Notes under the pieces: model-generated
What the model was told of the DNA's origin: nothing
Databases searched by the model: none
What the model saw: the letters and a program-made list of their open reading frames with translations, nothing else
In this document: positions 1 to 8,055 of the stretch, piece by piece
Position numbering within the stretch: the stretch's first letter is position 1
How the letters are laid out: every line of letters starts with the position of its first letter
Translations under genes and position numbers: made by a program
From: Alphaproteobacteria bacterium
GTDB taxonomy: Bacteria; Pseudomonadota; Alphaproteobacteria; Rhizobiales; Hyphomicrobiaceae
Assembly: GCA_018819265.1 (NCBI GenBank)
Contig: JAHJQI010000195.1
Span: 1 to 37,236 of the forward strand
Direction of reading: 5' to 3'
DNA: 37,236 nt

Positions 1-1182
1 GCAGGCCCAGCCGCTGGCCCAGGCCCATTGAAAATTGTAGCCGCCAAGCCAGCCGGTGTCATCGACAGCTTCGCCGATGAAGTACAAGCCGGGGACTTCG
101 TTGGCCTGCATGGATTGCGAGGACAGATCTCTTGTCGAGACACCGCCGGCCGTGACTTCCGCCTTGGCGAAACCTTCGGTGCCGGTCGGCATGAAACGCC
201 AAGCGGACAGGCGTCGTTCGATGTCCGTGAGGCTCTTGTCCGAAAAGTTTCCGAGAACGCCAGCCGGATCACCGTGGTCGGCAATCTTTTGCGCCAGCAA
301 TTGCGCCAGGCGAGCCGGCAGCACTTGTGCCAGTGCCGAGGCAAGCGACGCTTTCGGCCTGGCGCGCTTGAGGGTTGCAAGCCAACCAGCTCTCCGGTCG
401 GGAAAGAGGTCGAGATCGACCGGCTTGCCGCTCGACCAGTAGGATGAAACCTGAAGGATTGCCGGGCCGGACAATCCTTTGTGCGTGAAGAGCGCTGCTT
501 CTTTGAATACAGCCTTGCCGCAGCGGGCGACGACTTCGGTGGCGAGGCCGGTCAGCTGGCCGAAGTCCTTCTCGCCTTCTGCGAGCGTCAACGGAACGAG
601 GGCGGGGCGCGGCGGGACCACCTCAAGTCGAAAGCGGCGCGCGACGTCGTAGGCGAACCCGGTTGCGCCCATTTTCGGAATGGCGGGACCGCCGGTGGCG
701 ATAACGAGGGCCGGGGCGGATGCCGTGCGGCCTTCGAACGCCACGCGGAACCGGCCGTCAGCTTGGGCGATGTCGCGCACCGGGCAGCGCAAGCCGATTT
801 CAACCCCGCCCTTGGCGCATTCGCTTAAGAGAAGATCGACGATCTGGCGGGCGGAGCGATCGCAAAACAGCTGACCGAGGGTCTTTTCGTGCCAGGCGAT
901 TGTGTAGCTGTCGACGAGTGCGATGAAATCGGAGGGCCGGTATCTCTGCAGTGCCGACTTGGCAAAATGCGGGTTCTGCGACAAGAAGCATTCCGGCCGG
1001 GTATCGATATTGGTGAAATTACACCTGCCCCCACCTGAGATCAGGATCTTCTTGCCTGCGCGGCCTGCATGATCGACCAGGAGCACTTTGCGACCACGCT
1101 GCCCGGCGATGGCAGCGCACATCATCCCGGCGGCGCCGGCACCGAGAATAATCGCATCATATGCAGTCGGGCTTTCGCTCAT
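1..1182 (-). CDS. BaiN/HI0933-family FAD-dependent NAD(P)/flavoprotein oxidoreductase, 3' end cut by the window edge
   Basis: The minus-strand frame stays open from an ATG at 1182 to base 1, giving 394 visible codons. The protein starts MSESPTAYDAIILGAGAAGM. The dinucleotide-binding GAGAAG lies at residues 14-19, followed by GKKILISGGGRCNFTN (residues 43-58), typical of the HI0933/BaiN flavoprotein family. The last visible residues include GEAVDVTGWLGGYN followed by FQWAWASG, the conserved C-terminal FAD-binding end of this family, so probably only a few residues are missing. The family comprises soluble FAD enzymes; BaiN has been linked to bile-acid reduction, but most members have no known substrate and I assign none. 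No operon partner is visible, because the upstream side holds only a broken gene on the other strand. Confidence 0.9.
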   Translation of the reverse strand, partial: MSESPTAYDAIILGAGAAGMMCAAIAGQRGRKVLLVDHAGRAGKKILISGGGRCNFTNIDTRPECFLSQNPHFAKSALQRYRPSDFIALVDSYTIAWHEKTLGQLFCDRSARQIVDLLLSECAKGGVEIGLRCPVRDIAQADGRFRVAFEGRTASAPALVIATGGPAIPKMGATGFAYDVARRFRLEVVPPRPALVPLTLAEGEKDFGQLTGLATEVVARCGKAVFKEAALFTHKGLSGPAILQVSSYWSSGKPVDLDLFPDRRAGWLATLKRARPKASLASALAQVLPARLAQLLAQKIADHGDPAGVLGNFSDKSLTDIERRLSAWRFMPTGTEGFAKAEVTAGGVSTRDLSSQSMQANEVPGLYFIGEAVDDTGWLGGYNFQWAWASGWAC

Positions 1183-1312
1183 CGGCTCTTTGGAAAGTGC
1201 TTTGCCGGCATGGGGCAACCTCTTCAACATTTGGTCGTTGTCTTGACGTGGTCTTGCCGACGGTTTCAGCTCGCCAATCTGGATGGAGAAATCCGGCTTG
1301 GCGTGAAACGAA

Positions 1313-1520
1313 GACTTCGTTGATGAATTCAAGAAAGGCAAGCGCCTCGAAGCCGTGGTTGCGAGTGGAGCGCGCACGGTGGGTTCGCTGAAAGCGCCGA
1401 TCGAGGTGCACATCACCTGCTCGACGGGGTGGCGGTGACGAAAACGGGGACGTGCAGTTCCGTCCCGATATCTACCGGCGCGATGCCAGGCTCTACGCGG
1501 CGCTGTTCGGCGAGCCGTAG
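1313..1520 (+). pseudogene. relic of the C-terminal end of an L,D-transpeptidase (YcbB/YkuD type), frameshifted
   Basis: Two adjacent plus-strand frames together give the tail of a YcbB-like L,D-transpeptidase. The first frame, from about 1313, reads DEFKKGKRLEAVVASG, then RTVGSLKAPIEVHITCSTGW, and hits TGA at 1436-1438. The next frame continues at once from 1437 with DENGDVQFRPDIYRRDARLY and AALFGEP to TAG at 1518-1520. Known family members end in a very similar way (P-I/V-x-V-x-I-T-Y-x-T-A-W, then D-x-G-x-V-Q-F-R-x-D-I-Y-x-R-D). The catalytic YkuD Cys/His region upstream is missing, and no start is visible. It therefore looks like a decayed fragment. The match is by eye; a profile search of both frames would settle it. 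Confidence 0.6.
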
Positions 1521-1522
1521 CC

Positions 1523-2068
1523 TTACTGAGTTTCAGCGCCTTTAGTTTCGGCGCCGGGCATGTAATACTTCAGCATCCATTCGAGCCCTTTGGTCCACGA
1601 CGTGTCGGTGTTGCCGCGGATGTCGACGCTCTTGATGTAGGTCATCTGACCGGTCTCGACGCTGCCCATATAAACGTTCAGGTTGAGAATGAGGTTTGAC
1701 ACCTTCTGCACGGTGCCCCAGGCGATGAGATCGGCCCCGAGTTTGCGTCCGTAGTCGACTTCACAGCCGTTGCATTCGCCGATAAAGGGACCTGATGCGA
1801 TCTCGTCGCGTATCGCTTCGGGGATGTCGACGAAATTGAAGTGCCCGCTGGCTTCGAGCTTCTGCTTGAACAGGTCGTCCAGCAGCCTTGCGCGATTTTT
1901 TTCTGCTTCGCTGAGCGGTTCCATCGAGTCGTTGATGATGCGGAAACCGACGAAAGCGACGTCCTGGGGCTCGCTCGCGGCTTGAACGCGGCCGGCAAGG
2001 TGCGCCATTGCGCCGAGCGCGAATAACGTGGCGATCATCCGGGCCATGATTGGGCGGGCATGGATCAT
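1523..2068 (-). CDS. exported DUF2380/DUF3280-like protein
   Basis: The product is 181 residues from an ATG at 2068, preceded by GGGAG five bases upstream; an in-frame ATG at 2095 has no such site. The N-terminus (MIHARPIMARMIATLFALGA, then an AXA-like site near VQAAS) looks like a Sec signal peptide, so the protein is probably periplasmic. The mature part has VAFVGFRIINDSMEPLSEAE, a helical RARLLDDLFKQKLEASGHFN stretch, a short Cys pair (GECNGCEVDYGRKLGADLIA) and later strand-like segments. This resembles the DUF2380/DUF3280 proteins of alphaproteobacteria, thought to have a TolB-N-like fold and often found in methylotroph genomes. No function is established. It is a single-gene unit between a pseudogene and an intergenic repeat. 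The family assignment is from memory of its pattern. Confidence 0.7.
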   Translation of the reverse strand: MIHARPIMARMIATLFALGAMAHLAGRVQAASEPQDVAFVGFRIINDSMEPLSEAEKNRARLLDDLFKQKLEASGHFNFVDIPEAIRDEIASGPFIGECNGCEVDYGRKLGADLIAWGTVQKVSNLILNLNVYMGSVETGQMTYIKSVDIRGNTDTSWTKGLEWMLKYYMPGAETKGAETQ

Positions 2069-2565
2069 TGTTTCTCCCATGTGGTCAGCGGACACATCTT
2101 CGGCAAAGTGGCCTTGTGCACAATATTACTATGTTCCCAGCGAAACTGCTGCCAGCTCGTGGCGATGTCAACATCGTCCGCGCACTTCGGGCAGACGCGG
2201 CGGGTAAGCGGCGAGAATCGAGTTCGCTCTAGATCGTTTCCGCTTTAGGCGGAAACAATCTTGCAGTTTCGCTCACGGGCCAATCGGCCTATTGGCCTGG
2301 CCCTCCGCGGCGGCGGCGCTCGCGCCGGGCCACAGTCGTGGCCTTGGAGCGCTTCCACCTAACACTGAACGAATCTAGGCGTTCATGGAGATGGTTAATA
2401 GCAATCAACGGCATAGCCCGGCGGACTGAAATGTCGCAAAGGCGATACAGGGTGCGGCCAATTGGATATTGGACATGACTTGCGAATTGCTGATGTTCCG
2501 GGCAGAAAGCGCAGGCTCGAGAATAATTCCTCAGCGTGATCGTCAAGAAAAATAACAAGGTCATC
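2069..2565. other. intergenic region with a CTAG-bounded repeat
   Basis: This region lies between the divergent DUF2380-like gene and the carbamoyltransferase gene. It holds the repeat at 2229-2378 and no ORF with a convincing start. Promoters for both genes should lie here, but I see no clear -35/-10 pair. Confidence 0.5.
2229..2378. repeat. CTAG-bounded palindromic element, copy 1 (150 bp)
   Basis: The element starts CTAGATCGTTTCCGCTTTAG and ends CTGAACGAATCTAG. Its ends form an imperfect terminal inverted repeat of about 30 bp. Internal blocks (TTTCGCTCACGGGCC, CCCTCCGCG, GGCCACAGTCGTGGCCTTG) recur in the same order at 35595-35780. The block GGCCACAGTCGTGGCC is itself nearly palindromic. 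It has no coding content. The size, the imperfect inverted ends and the CTAG borders suggest a non-autonomous, MITE-like element. IS630-type transposases are known to prefer CTAG targets, so that family is a possible source, but this is inference. Confidence 0.75.
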
Positions 2566-4332
2566 ATGGCTCGCTCGCTGAATATACTTGGATTGATATC
2601 TCGCACGCACGACACCGGCCTGGCACTTCTGCGCGATGGTGTCCCGGACGTCATATTCGAGGAAGAGCGGTTCAACCGGCAGAAGCACACACAAGCGTTT
2701 CCCGACCGCTCGTTCGCGGCGTTCTTCGAAGAGACCGGGCTGTCGCTCGCCGATATCGATTATCTGACGATGCCGTGGGACACGAAGGTGCTGGCGGCGT
2801 CCTTCTACAACATCGTGACGCGGGAGCTGCCGGCCAGCCTCAACCTTTTGCGGCCCGCCGCGCATGCAACCCAGGATGCCCGCGTCGTCAATTTGTGGAT
2901 GCGGCTGCAAATCGCGCTCAGGCGCAAGTACGGTACATTGAAGCTGCCGCCGTTCGTGCAGGTCGGCCATCACGATGCGCATGCCGCGATCTACTTCGTT
3001 TCTCCGTTCGAGGAAGCCAGCGTGATCGTGATGGACGGATACGGCGACCGTTCGGCGACGAGCGCCTATGCCGGCCACGGCAATCGACTGGAGCAGAAGT
3101 GGCAGCTCGGCTTTTTCGACAGCCTTGGCATGCTCTACACCTGCGCGACGCAGCACCTTGGTTTCAAGCCGTTCGAGGAAGGCACCGTCATGGCGCTGGC
3201 TGCGTGCGGCGAGCCGACCTACGTCGATCGCTTCCGCAAGGTCATCACATTGGAGGACGGCGGCCGTTTCCACCTCAACCGCGATTACGTCAGTGTCGAT
3301 ACCTACGGGCTGGTCCGGCCTTTCACCCAGAAATTCTTCGATACCTTCGGCCCGGCGCGGGAACCGGGCAGCGAACTGAAGGATCGCCATCGCGACCTCG
3401 CCTTCGCGGTTCAGGCGGTAACCGAGGAGGTTGTGCTCCACATCGTGCGCCATGTCGAAAAGACGCAAGCTTCAAGGAACCTCGTCATCTCCGGCGGGGT
3501 CGGGCTCAATTGCGTCGCGAACGCGCGCATACTCCGGGATACAAGTTTCGAACGGGTCTGGGTGCCGCCGTGCGCCTCCGATACGGGCGCGCCGCTCGGA
3601 AGTGCGCTGTGGCATCACCATCAGACCCTGGGCCATGAGCGCGGCTTCGAGATGACGCATCCGTTCTACGGCAAGGCCTATGGTGAGGCGGAGGTGATCG
3701 CCGCTCTCGATGCCGCCGGGTTGGCCTACGAACGGATCGATGACGACGAGGCGCTGTTCAAGCGGGTCGCGCAGGATCTGGCCGACCAGAAAATCGTCGG
3801 GTGGTTCCAGGGCCGCTACGAGATCGGACCACGGGCCCTTGGCAACCGTTCGATCCTTGCCGATCCGCGCAGCCTCAAGATCAAGGAACTGATCAACGCC
3901 CGCATCAAGTACCGCGAACCGTTCCGGCCGTTCGCGCCGGCTGTGCTGCTGGAGCGCGCGGGGGAGTTCTTCGAGGTGGATCAGCCCGACCCCTACATGA
4001 CTATGGCGCCGCGGGTGCGCCTCGACAAGGTCGATGTCATTCCGGCGGCGGTGCACGTCGATGGCACGGGGCGAATCCAGACCGTGCGGCGGGAAGACAA
4101 CCCGCGTTACTACGCCGTCATCGAGGCGTTCGGAAACCTGACGGGCGTGCCTGTCCTCATCAATACCAGCTTCAACCGCCACGAGCCCATCGTCACTACG
4201 CCGGCGGAGGCGATCTCCTGCTATCTGCGCACGGAAATGGACCGGCTGGCGATGGGTAACATCTATGTGAAAGACCGCAACCGCCAAGCCGAAGAACTGG
4301 CCCGCATCGCGTTCGAGCGGGTTCGCGACTGA
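2566..4332 (+). CDS. carbamoyltransferase of the NodU/CmcH family
   Basis: The product is 588 residues, of usual length for the family. It contains the N-terminal Kae1/YgjD-like ASKHA domain and the C-terminal Carbam_trans_C domain. Visible hallmarks are RTHDTGLALLRDG near the N-terminus, an EEERFNRQKH segment, HHDAHA at about residues 135-140, MDGYGD at about 156, ISGGVGLNCVAN at about 308, and the C-terminal GWFQGRYEIGPRALGNRS (from about 412) and NTSFNRHEPIV. Family enzymes transfer a carbamoyl group from carbamoyl phosphate, via carbamoyl adenylate, to hydroxyls of sugars, antibiotics or Nod factors; the acceptor here is unknown. I chose ATG 2566 because AAGG lies just upstream; a GTG at 2536 would add ten residues without a clear ribosome binding site. 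It is a lone gene with no glycosyltransferase or biosynthetic neighbours. Confidence 0.92.
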   Translation: MARSLNILGLISRTHDTGLALLRDGVPDVIFEEERFNRQKHTQAFPDRSFAAFFEETGLSLADIDYLTMPWDTKVLAASFYNIVTRELPASLNLLRPAAHATQDARVVNLWMRLQIALRRKYGTLKLPPFVQVGHHDAHAAIYFVSPFEEASVIVMDGYGDRSATSAYAGHGNRLEQKWQLGFFDSLGMLYTCATQHLGFKPFEEGTVMALAACGEPTYVDRFRKVITLEDGGRFHLNRDYVSVDTYGLVRPFTQKFFDTFGPAREPGSELKDRHRDLAFAVQAVTEEVVLHIVRHVEKTQASRNLVISGGVGLNCVANARILRDTSFERVWVPPCASDTGAPLGSALWHHHQTLGHERGFEMTHPFYGKAYGEAEVIAALDAAGLAYERIDDDEALFKRVAQDLADQKIVGWFQGRYEIGPRALGNRSILADPRSLKIKELINARIKYREPFRPFAPAVLLERAGEFFEVDQPDPYMTMAPRVRLDKVDVIPAAVHVDGTGRIQTVRREDNPRYYAVIEAFGNLTGVPVLINTSFNRHEPIVTTPAEAISCYLRTEMDRLAMGNIYVKDRNRQAEELARIAFERVRD

Positions 4333-4495
4333 CCGGTAGACTGGCGAAGTGAGGCGGGGAAGCCGACTTATGGCTGGGTCGGCCCGCGAAGTTCTTGTAA
4401 CGAACCGGCTGCCCCGCCATAAAAGCTGTCCCGAGTTGGCCGCCGCCGCGCTGCCTGCAGGAAATCCTCATAGGCGATCATCACAGGTCCAGCGC

Positions 4496-5878
4496 ATGTC
4501 GACCCGACAGAATACCGAGCCTAGCACTCCCATCGCTTCGCGCGACGAACTTGTTGCCTGGTTCGAAGCGGGCGGAACGCCCAAGGCCGATTGGCGGATC
4601 GGTACCGAGCACGAGAAGTTCGTGTTCCGCCAGGATACGTTCGAACCCGTCGCCTATGGCGGCGACAACGGCATAGCCGCGTTGATGCGCGGCTTCATGG
4701 AATGCTGCGGCTGGGAGCCGATTTTCGAAGGCGAGAACATCATCGCGTTGAAGCGCGCGCTGGGCGAACCTGGTGCGAACGTGTCGCTGGAACCTGGTGG
4801 GCAGTTCGAATTGTCGGGCGCGCCTTTGATCTCGGTGCATGAGACCGCGGCGGAAACCGAGCAGCATCTGCGGCAGTGCCACAGGGCGGGTGGACCGCTG
4901 GGCTTGTCGTTCATGGCGACGGGCTTTGCGCCGTTGTGGTCACGCTCCGACATGGCGACAATGCCGAAGCCGCGCTACGCCGTCATGACGCGCTATATGC
5001 CGACGGTCGGGACCATGGGTCTCGACATGATGTACCGGACCACGACCATCCAGACCAACCTCGATTTCGCCGATGAGGCGGACATGACGGAGAAGCTGCG
5101 CATCGCACTGGCGCTGCAGCCGGTCGCGACGGCGCTGTTTGCATCCTCGCCGTTCACGGACGGCAGGCCCAACGGGTTCAAGTCGATGCGCAGCGAAGTC
5201 TGGCGCAACACCGATGCCCAACGCACCGGCATGCTGCCTTTCGCGTTCGAGGATGGCATGGGCTACGACCGGCTTGTCGATTATGCGCTCGATGTACCGA
5301 TGTACTTCGTCTACCGGGACGGCAACTATATCGATACGGCCGGGGCCTCGTTTCGCGATTTCATGGCCGGAAAACTCAAGGGCTTCGAAGGCCAGCGGCC
5401 GAATTTCGACGACTGGTCGGATCACATGACGACGCAGTTCCCGGAAGTGCGCGTCAAACGCTACATGGAAATGCGTGGCGCCGACGGCGGTCGCGCGGAG
5501 ATGATCAACGCGCTGCCGGCGTTGTGGGCGGGGCTGCTCTACGATCAGTCAGCGCGCGCGGCAGCATGGGACCTCGTCAAGGGCTGGAGCGCCGAAGAAC
5601 GCCAGGCGTTGCGCGATGAAGTTCCGCGTCTGGCCCTGCAGACCCCGTTTAGAGGGGAGAGCGTGCAGGATCTCGCAAAACGGGTGCTCGAGATTTCCGC
5701 CCAGGGATTGAAGGCACGCGGCATGACCGATGCGGCAGGCGAGGATGAGCGGGTCTACCTGTCACCTCTCGAAGAAATCGCCGAGAGCGGCATGACAAAT
5801 GCCGACCGGTACCTGGAAAAGTACCACGGAGCGTGGCGGGGACGGGTCGAGCCGCTGTTCGCGGAAGCTGCCCTCTAG
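4496..5878 (+). CDS. gshA: glutamate-cysteine ligase, plant/alphaproteobacterial GCS2 type
   Basis: The product is 460 residues. It catalyses ATP-dependent joining of L-glutamate and L-cysteine, the first step of glutathione synthesis in the cytoplasm. The sequence shows WRIGTEHEKFVF (residues 33-44), a GGDNGI stretch, SLEPGGQFELSGAPL near residues 96-110, RYMPTVGTMGLDMMYRTTT, and KRYMEMRGADGG in the second half. This is the pattern of plant-type glutamate-cysteine ligases, which alphaproteobacteria use in place of the enterobacterial enzyme. An in-frame GTG at 4349 would add 49 residues that do not resemble the family, so ATG 4496 is preferred. gshB is not in the window. The stop TAG (5876-5878) lies within a CTAG and is followed at once by the hairpin array at 5882-6015, which may end transcription. 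Confidence 0.93.
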   Translation: MSTRQNTEPSTPIASRDELVAWFEAGGTPKADWRIGTEHEKFVFRQDTFEPVAYGGDNGIAALMRGFMECCGWEPIFEGENIIALKRALGEPGANVSLEPGGQFELSGAPLISVHETAAETEQHLRQCHRAGGPLGLSFMATGFAPLWSRSDMATMPKPRYAVMTRYMPTVGTMGLDMMYRTTTIQTNLDFADEADMTEKLRIALALQPVATALFASSPFTDGRPNGFKSMRSEVWRNTDAQRTGMLPFAFEDGMGYDRLVDYALDVPMYFVYRDGNYIDTAGASFRDFMAGKLKGFEGQRPNFDDWSDHMTTQFPEVRVKRYMEMRGADGGRAEMINALPALWAGLLYDQSARAAAWDLVKGWSAEERQALRDEVPRLALQTPFRGESVQDLAKRVLEISAQGLKARGMTDAAGEDERVYLSPLEEIAESGMTNADRYLEKYHGAWRGRVEPLFAEAAL

Positions 5879-5881
5879 ACC

Positions 5882-6015
5882 GCCAAGACTCGGCAGACCG
5901 GTGTTGGGGGGCTTTTTTGCCAACACTGCGCAGGCTTGTGTTGTTTTGTTTCGCCAACACTCGGCAGGCCGGTGTTGGGGGGCTTTTTAGCCAACACTCG
6001 GCAAGCCGGTGTTGG
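5882..6015. repeat. array of four ~36-bp hairpin units, possible gshA terminator
   Basis: Four units start at 5882, 5919, 5953 and 5990 (spacings 37, 34 and 37). The best-preserved ones read GCCAACACTCGGC, a short centre, then GCCGGTGTTGG. Each can fold into a stem of about eleven base pairs with a bulged T. Runs of five to six T (GGGGCTTTTTT, GGGGCTTTTT) follow the first and third units, as in a Rho-independent terminator. The second unit is the most diverged. A fifth related unit is embedded in the repeat at 35595-35780. Confidence 0.8.
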
Positions 6016-6180
6016 GCTGCCTCAGAGGGTGAGCGGGATTGAAAACGCCACCTTGAGGCCCCGCTTGCCGGCGTGCGGTTGACCGACCTATATTATATAA
6101 TCGTAAATGATTTCAACGGCTTGCTTTGGCTCGAGCCGAGGCCTGCGACAGTAAGGCTACGTCCGTCGACGCGAGCGGCG

Positions 6181-6205
6181 GGAACCATTGTTTGGGCTTG
6201 GCGTT
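6181..6205 (+). promoter_or_regulatory. EcfG-type general-stress sigma promoter (GGAAC-N16-CGTT)
   Basis: GGAAC at 6181-6185 and CGTT at 6202-6205 are separated by 16 bases, matching the known consensus for the alphaproteobacterial general stress sigma factor EcfG. It points toward the PRC-barrel gene starting at 6328, leaving a leader of about 115 bases. PRC-barrel and small exported proteins are frequent members of EcfG regulons. It is a match by sequence only. Confidence 0.55.
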
Positions 6206-6327
6206 CAGCCCGCCATCAGTGCATCAGCCGATTAATCCATGGCGTGCCAGATGCGCTGCGATGCATGGCCGTCGACGGTTACGTTCCGCCTTTGAAACAA
6301 AGGCAAAACCAACAATGGAGGTTTACT

Positions 6328-6759
6328 ATGTGGACCAAATTACTAACAGGAACGGCCCTGGCGATTTCGCTTGGCATGGCGCCAGCTATCGCACAGCAGT
6401 CTCCAGCAGAACAGTCGCCAGCAGAGCAGGGCCCAAGCGGGCAGCAGGCGCAGCCGCCTTCAGCTGCCGAATCGCCGTCCGCTGCGGAAAAGGCTCCGAC
6501 TACCGAGCCAAGCAATGCCGCCATGATCGGCTGGCCCGTCTATACGTTTGACGGCAAGAACGTCGGATCCGTGACTGCTGTCAATATGGGCAGCGATGGA
6601 AAGCTCACGTCGGTCCACGCCGACATCGGCGGGTTCCTCGGAATCGGCGCTCGCAGCGTCAAGATCAACGCCGATAAGTTTTCGACGGGACAGGATCGGA
6701 TCAACCTGTCCTTGAGCGAGAAAGAATTAGAAGCGCTGCCAGAAGCCGAAGCCAACTAA
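6328..6759 (+). CDS. exported PRC-barrel domain protein
   Basis: The product is 143 residues from ATG 6328, which has GGAGG seven bases upstream; a longer frame from 6073 lacks this site and would hide the signal peptide. Residues 1-23 (MWTKLLTGTALAISLGMAPA, then IAQ) form a clear Sec signal peptide. A low-complexity stretch rich in Gln, Pro, Ser, Ala and Glu follows, with SPAEQ repeated. The C-terminal half (IGWPVYTFDGKNVGSVTAVN, then GGFLGIGARSVKINADKF) is a PRC-barrel beta domain. Such exported proteins are common in Hyphomicrobiales, often stress-induced, with no enzymatic role known. The upstream EcfG-type promoter supports stress control. It is probably periplasmic and monocistronic. 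Confidence 0.85.
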   Translation: MWTKLLTGTALAISLGMAPAIAQQSPAEQSPAEQGPSGQQAQPPSAAESPSAAEKAPTTEPSNAAMIGWPVYTFDGKNVGSVTAVNMGSDGKLTSVHADIGGFLGIGARSVKINADKFSTGQDRINLSLSEKELEALPEAEAN

Positions 6760-7103
6760 TCCGCTCTGGCACGCTGGATCAGGCCGTGCATCCTCGATGC
6801 CCCCCGTCCGCGCGGCCTGATCCGCCCTCCTTCCCTCCAAGCTGCCGGCGCTCGCCCGGTTCGTCATCGGCTCGATCTCGGCCCGAGATCGGCCCGAGCG
6901 GGACGAATCGAGGATGCGAGCGTCGCTATTACAAGGCTGTGAACCCGGAAAACCGGGCGCCCTGAAAGTTCAGCGGCCGTTCATCGAGCCGGCACTATCT
7001 TTCCAACTGGAAAAATCTGGTTCTATATCGATCTGCCGAAATCGCGACTTTTGGCGCTGTTGCGGGCGACCTACCGGCGGGCGGGATCCGTGGAGGTATA
7101 AAT
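6760..7103. other. intergenic region with inverted repeats
   Basis: GGATCAGGCCG (6776-6786) pairs with CGGCCTGATCC (6813-6823), a perfect 11-bp stem with a 26-base loop that could end the PRC-barrel transcript, although no T run follows. A second inverted pair, GCATCCTCGAT (6788-6798) and ATCGAGGATGC (6907-6917), spans a longer distance. I see no gene here. Confidence 0.5.
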
Positions 7104-7319
7104 TTGAAACGCCGAACATTCATATTCGCCGGCTTGATGCTAGCTCTTTCGGCCGGCGCAGTTGCGGCCGACAGTGTTGTGAAGAAGCCCACTCTATTGG
7201 CTGATTCCTGTGCCGCCCAATGCCGTGCAGCCCACAGCCAGTGCCGCGTCAGGAGCCAGGGCAGCCCGAGTTGCGATCGGCAGCTGCAGGCCTGCATGCA
7301 GCGTTGCCTGCGGCGCTGA
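7104..7319 (+). CDS. small secreted six-cysteine protein, function unknown
   Basis: The product is 71 residues from a TTG start at 7104, with GGAGG at 7092-7096 giving good spacing. Residues 1-22 (MKRRTFIFAGLMLALSAGAV, then AA) form a signal peptide. The mature peptide of about 49 residues has six cysteines at 36, 40, 47, 57, 64 and 68. The outer pairs form two CX3C motifs, a layout like small helical hairpins held by two disulfides. The mature part is basic (many Arg). I do not recognise a family. The strong ribosome site and the signal peptide argue that it is real. It could be a periplasmic structural or metal-handling peptide, but that is a guess. Confidence 0.6.
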   Translation: MKRRTFIFAGLMLALSAGAVAADSVVKKPTLLADSCAAQCRAAHSQCRVRSQGSPSCDRQLQACMQRCLRR

Positions 7320-7356
7320 GGTCGGGTTTGCACGATTCTGCAATTCAACGGCGTGG

Positions 7357-8055
7357 CTAAAGATCGCCGGTAACGATCGCCAGAAGGCGGCGGGGGCCGT
7401 GCGCGCCGATGACGATGCGGCCGCCGATGTCGGCCGTGCGCGAGGGGCCTGAGATCAGGTTCAGCGTGCGCGGCATCGGTGTGGGCCCGCGTTCTTGCCG
7501 AAGAAGCGCGAAGGCGTCCTCGTAGGTCGCGACAATGCGGCTTCGGGGCACCACGATGATGTGCGTGTCCGGCAGGAAGCCCAGTGTGACGGGGTTGTCG
7601 GCGCCCGAGGTGAGCGCCATCGTGCCGGTTTCGGCAATTCCCGCGAAGGCCGCCGACAGGCCCGTCGAATCGTCCGGCGCGGCGCGGCCTTTAAGGGTTT
7701 CGAAGTCGGGGATACCGGCAAAATCCAATGACGAGATATAGGGGTCGTTGCCATGGCGCAGGCGCAAGGGCTGATTGTTGGCGCGCAGATACCCAGCGAT
7801 GACCGCCGGGATATCTCCGGCGCCCGCAGTCGCGACAACCGTTGCGAGCTGGCGCTGCAACTCCTCCGTGAAGCGGGCGACCAGATCGGTTCCCGATGCT
7901 GCAACGCGCTGCGGGGCCGCCGCGCGCGGCTTTGCCATGAGACGCTTTTCGGCGGCGGCGAGCCGGGCAGGGTCGTTTGGCGTTGCACCAAGCGACGCGC
8001 GGATTTTCGAAAGGATCGAGTCACGGGACGCCCTTGCACCACCAGGAAGGCTCAT
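7357..8055 (-). CDS. lutC: LutC-like LUD-domain lactate utilisation protein
   Basis: The product is 232 residues from ATG 8055. It has the LUD (LutC/YkgG) domain, with SGADNPVTLGFLPDTHIIVV near the middle and LISGPSRTADIGGRIVIGAH toward the C-terminus, the typical end of this family. LutC is one of three subunits of the LutABC complex, which oxidises L-lactate to pyruvate with electrons passed to the respiratory chain; the role of LutC itself is not settled. Its ATG overlaps the lutB stop as ATGA (8052-8055), indicating translational coupling. It is the last gene of the minus-strand lutA-DUF465-lutB-lutC series. Confidence 0.92.
   Translation of the reverse strand: MSLPGGARASRDSILSKIRASLGATPNDPARLAAAEKRLMAKPRAAAPQRVAASGTDLVARFTEELQRQLATVVATAGAGDIPAVIAGYLRANNQPLRLRHGNDPYISSLDFAGIPDFETLKGRAAPDDSTGLSAAFAGIAETGTMALTSGADNPVTLGFLPDTHIIVVPRSRIVATYEDAFALLRQERGPTPMPRTLNLISGPSRTADIGGRIVIGAHGPRRLLAIVTGDL

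Noticed and set aside
2395..3468. Long minus-strand frame of 357 codons
   Set aside because: It is antisense to the carbamoyltransferase gene; its composition is that of a shadow frame and it matches no family.
6078..6101. TTGACC and TATAAT as a sigma-70 promoter before the PRC-barrel gene
   Set aside because: The spacing is only eleven bases, far from 16-18.
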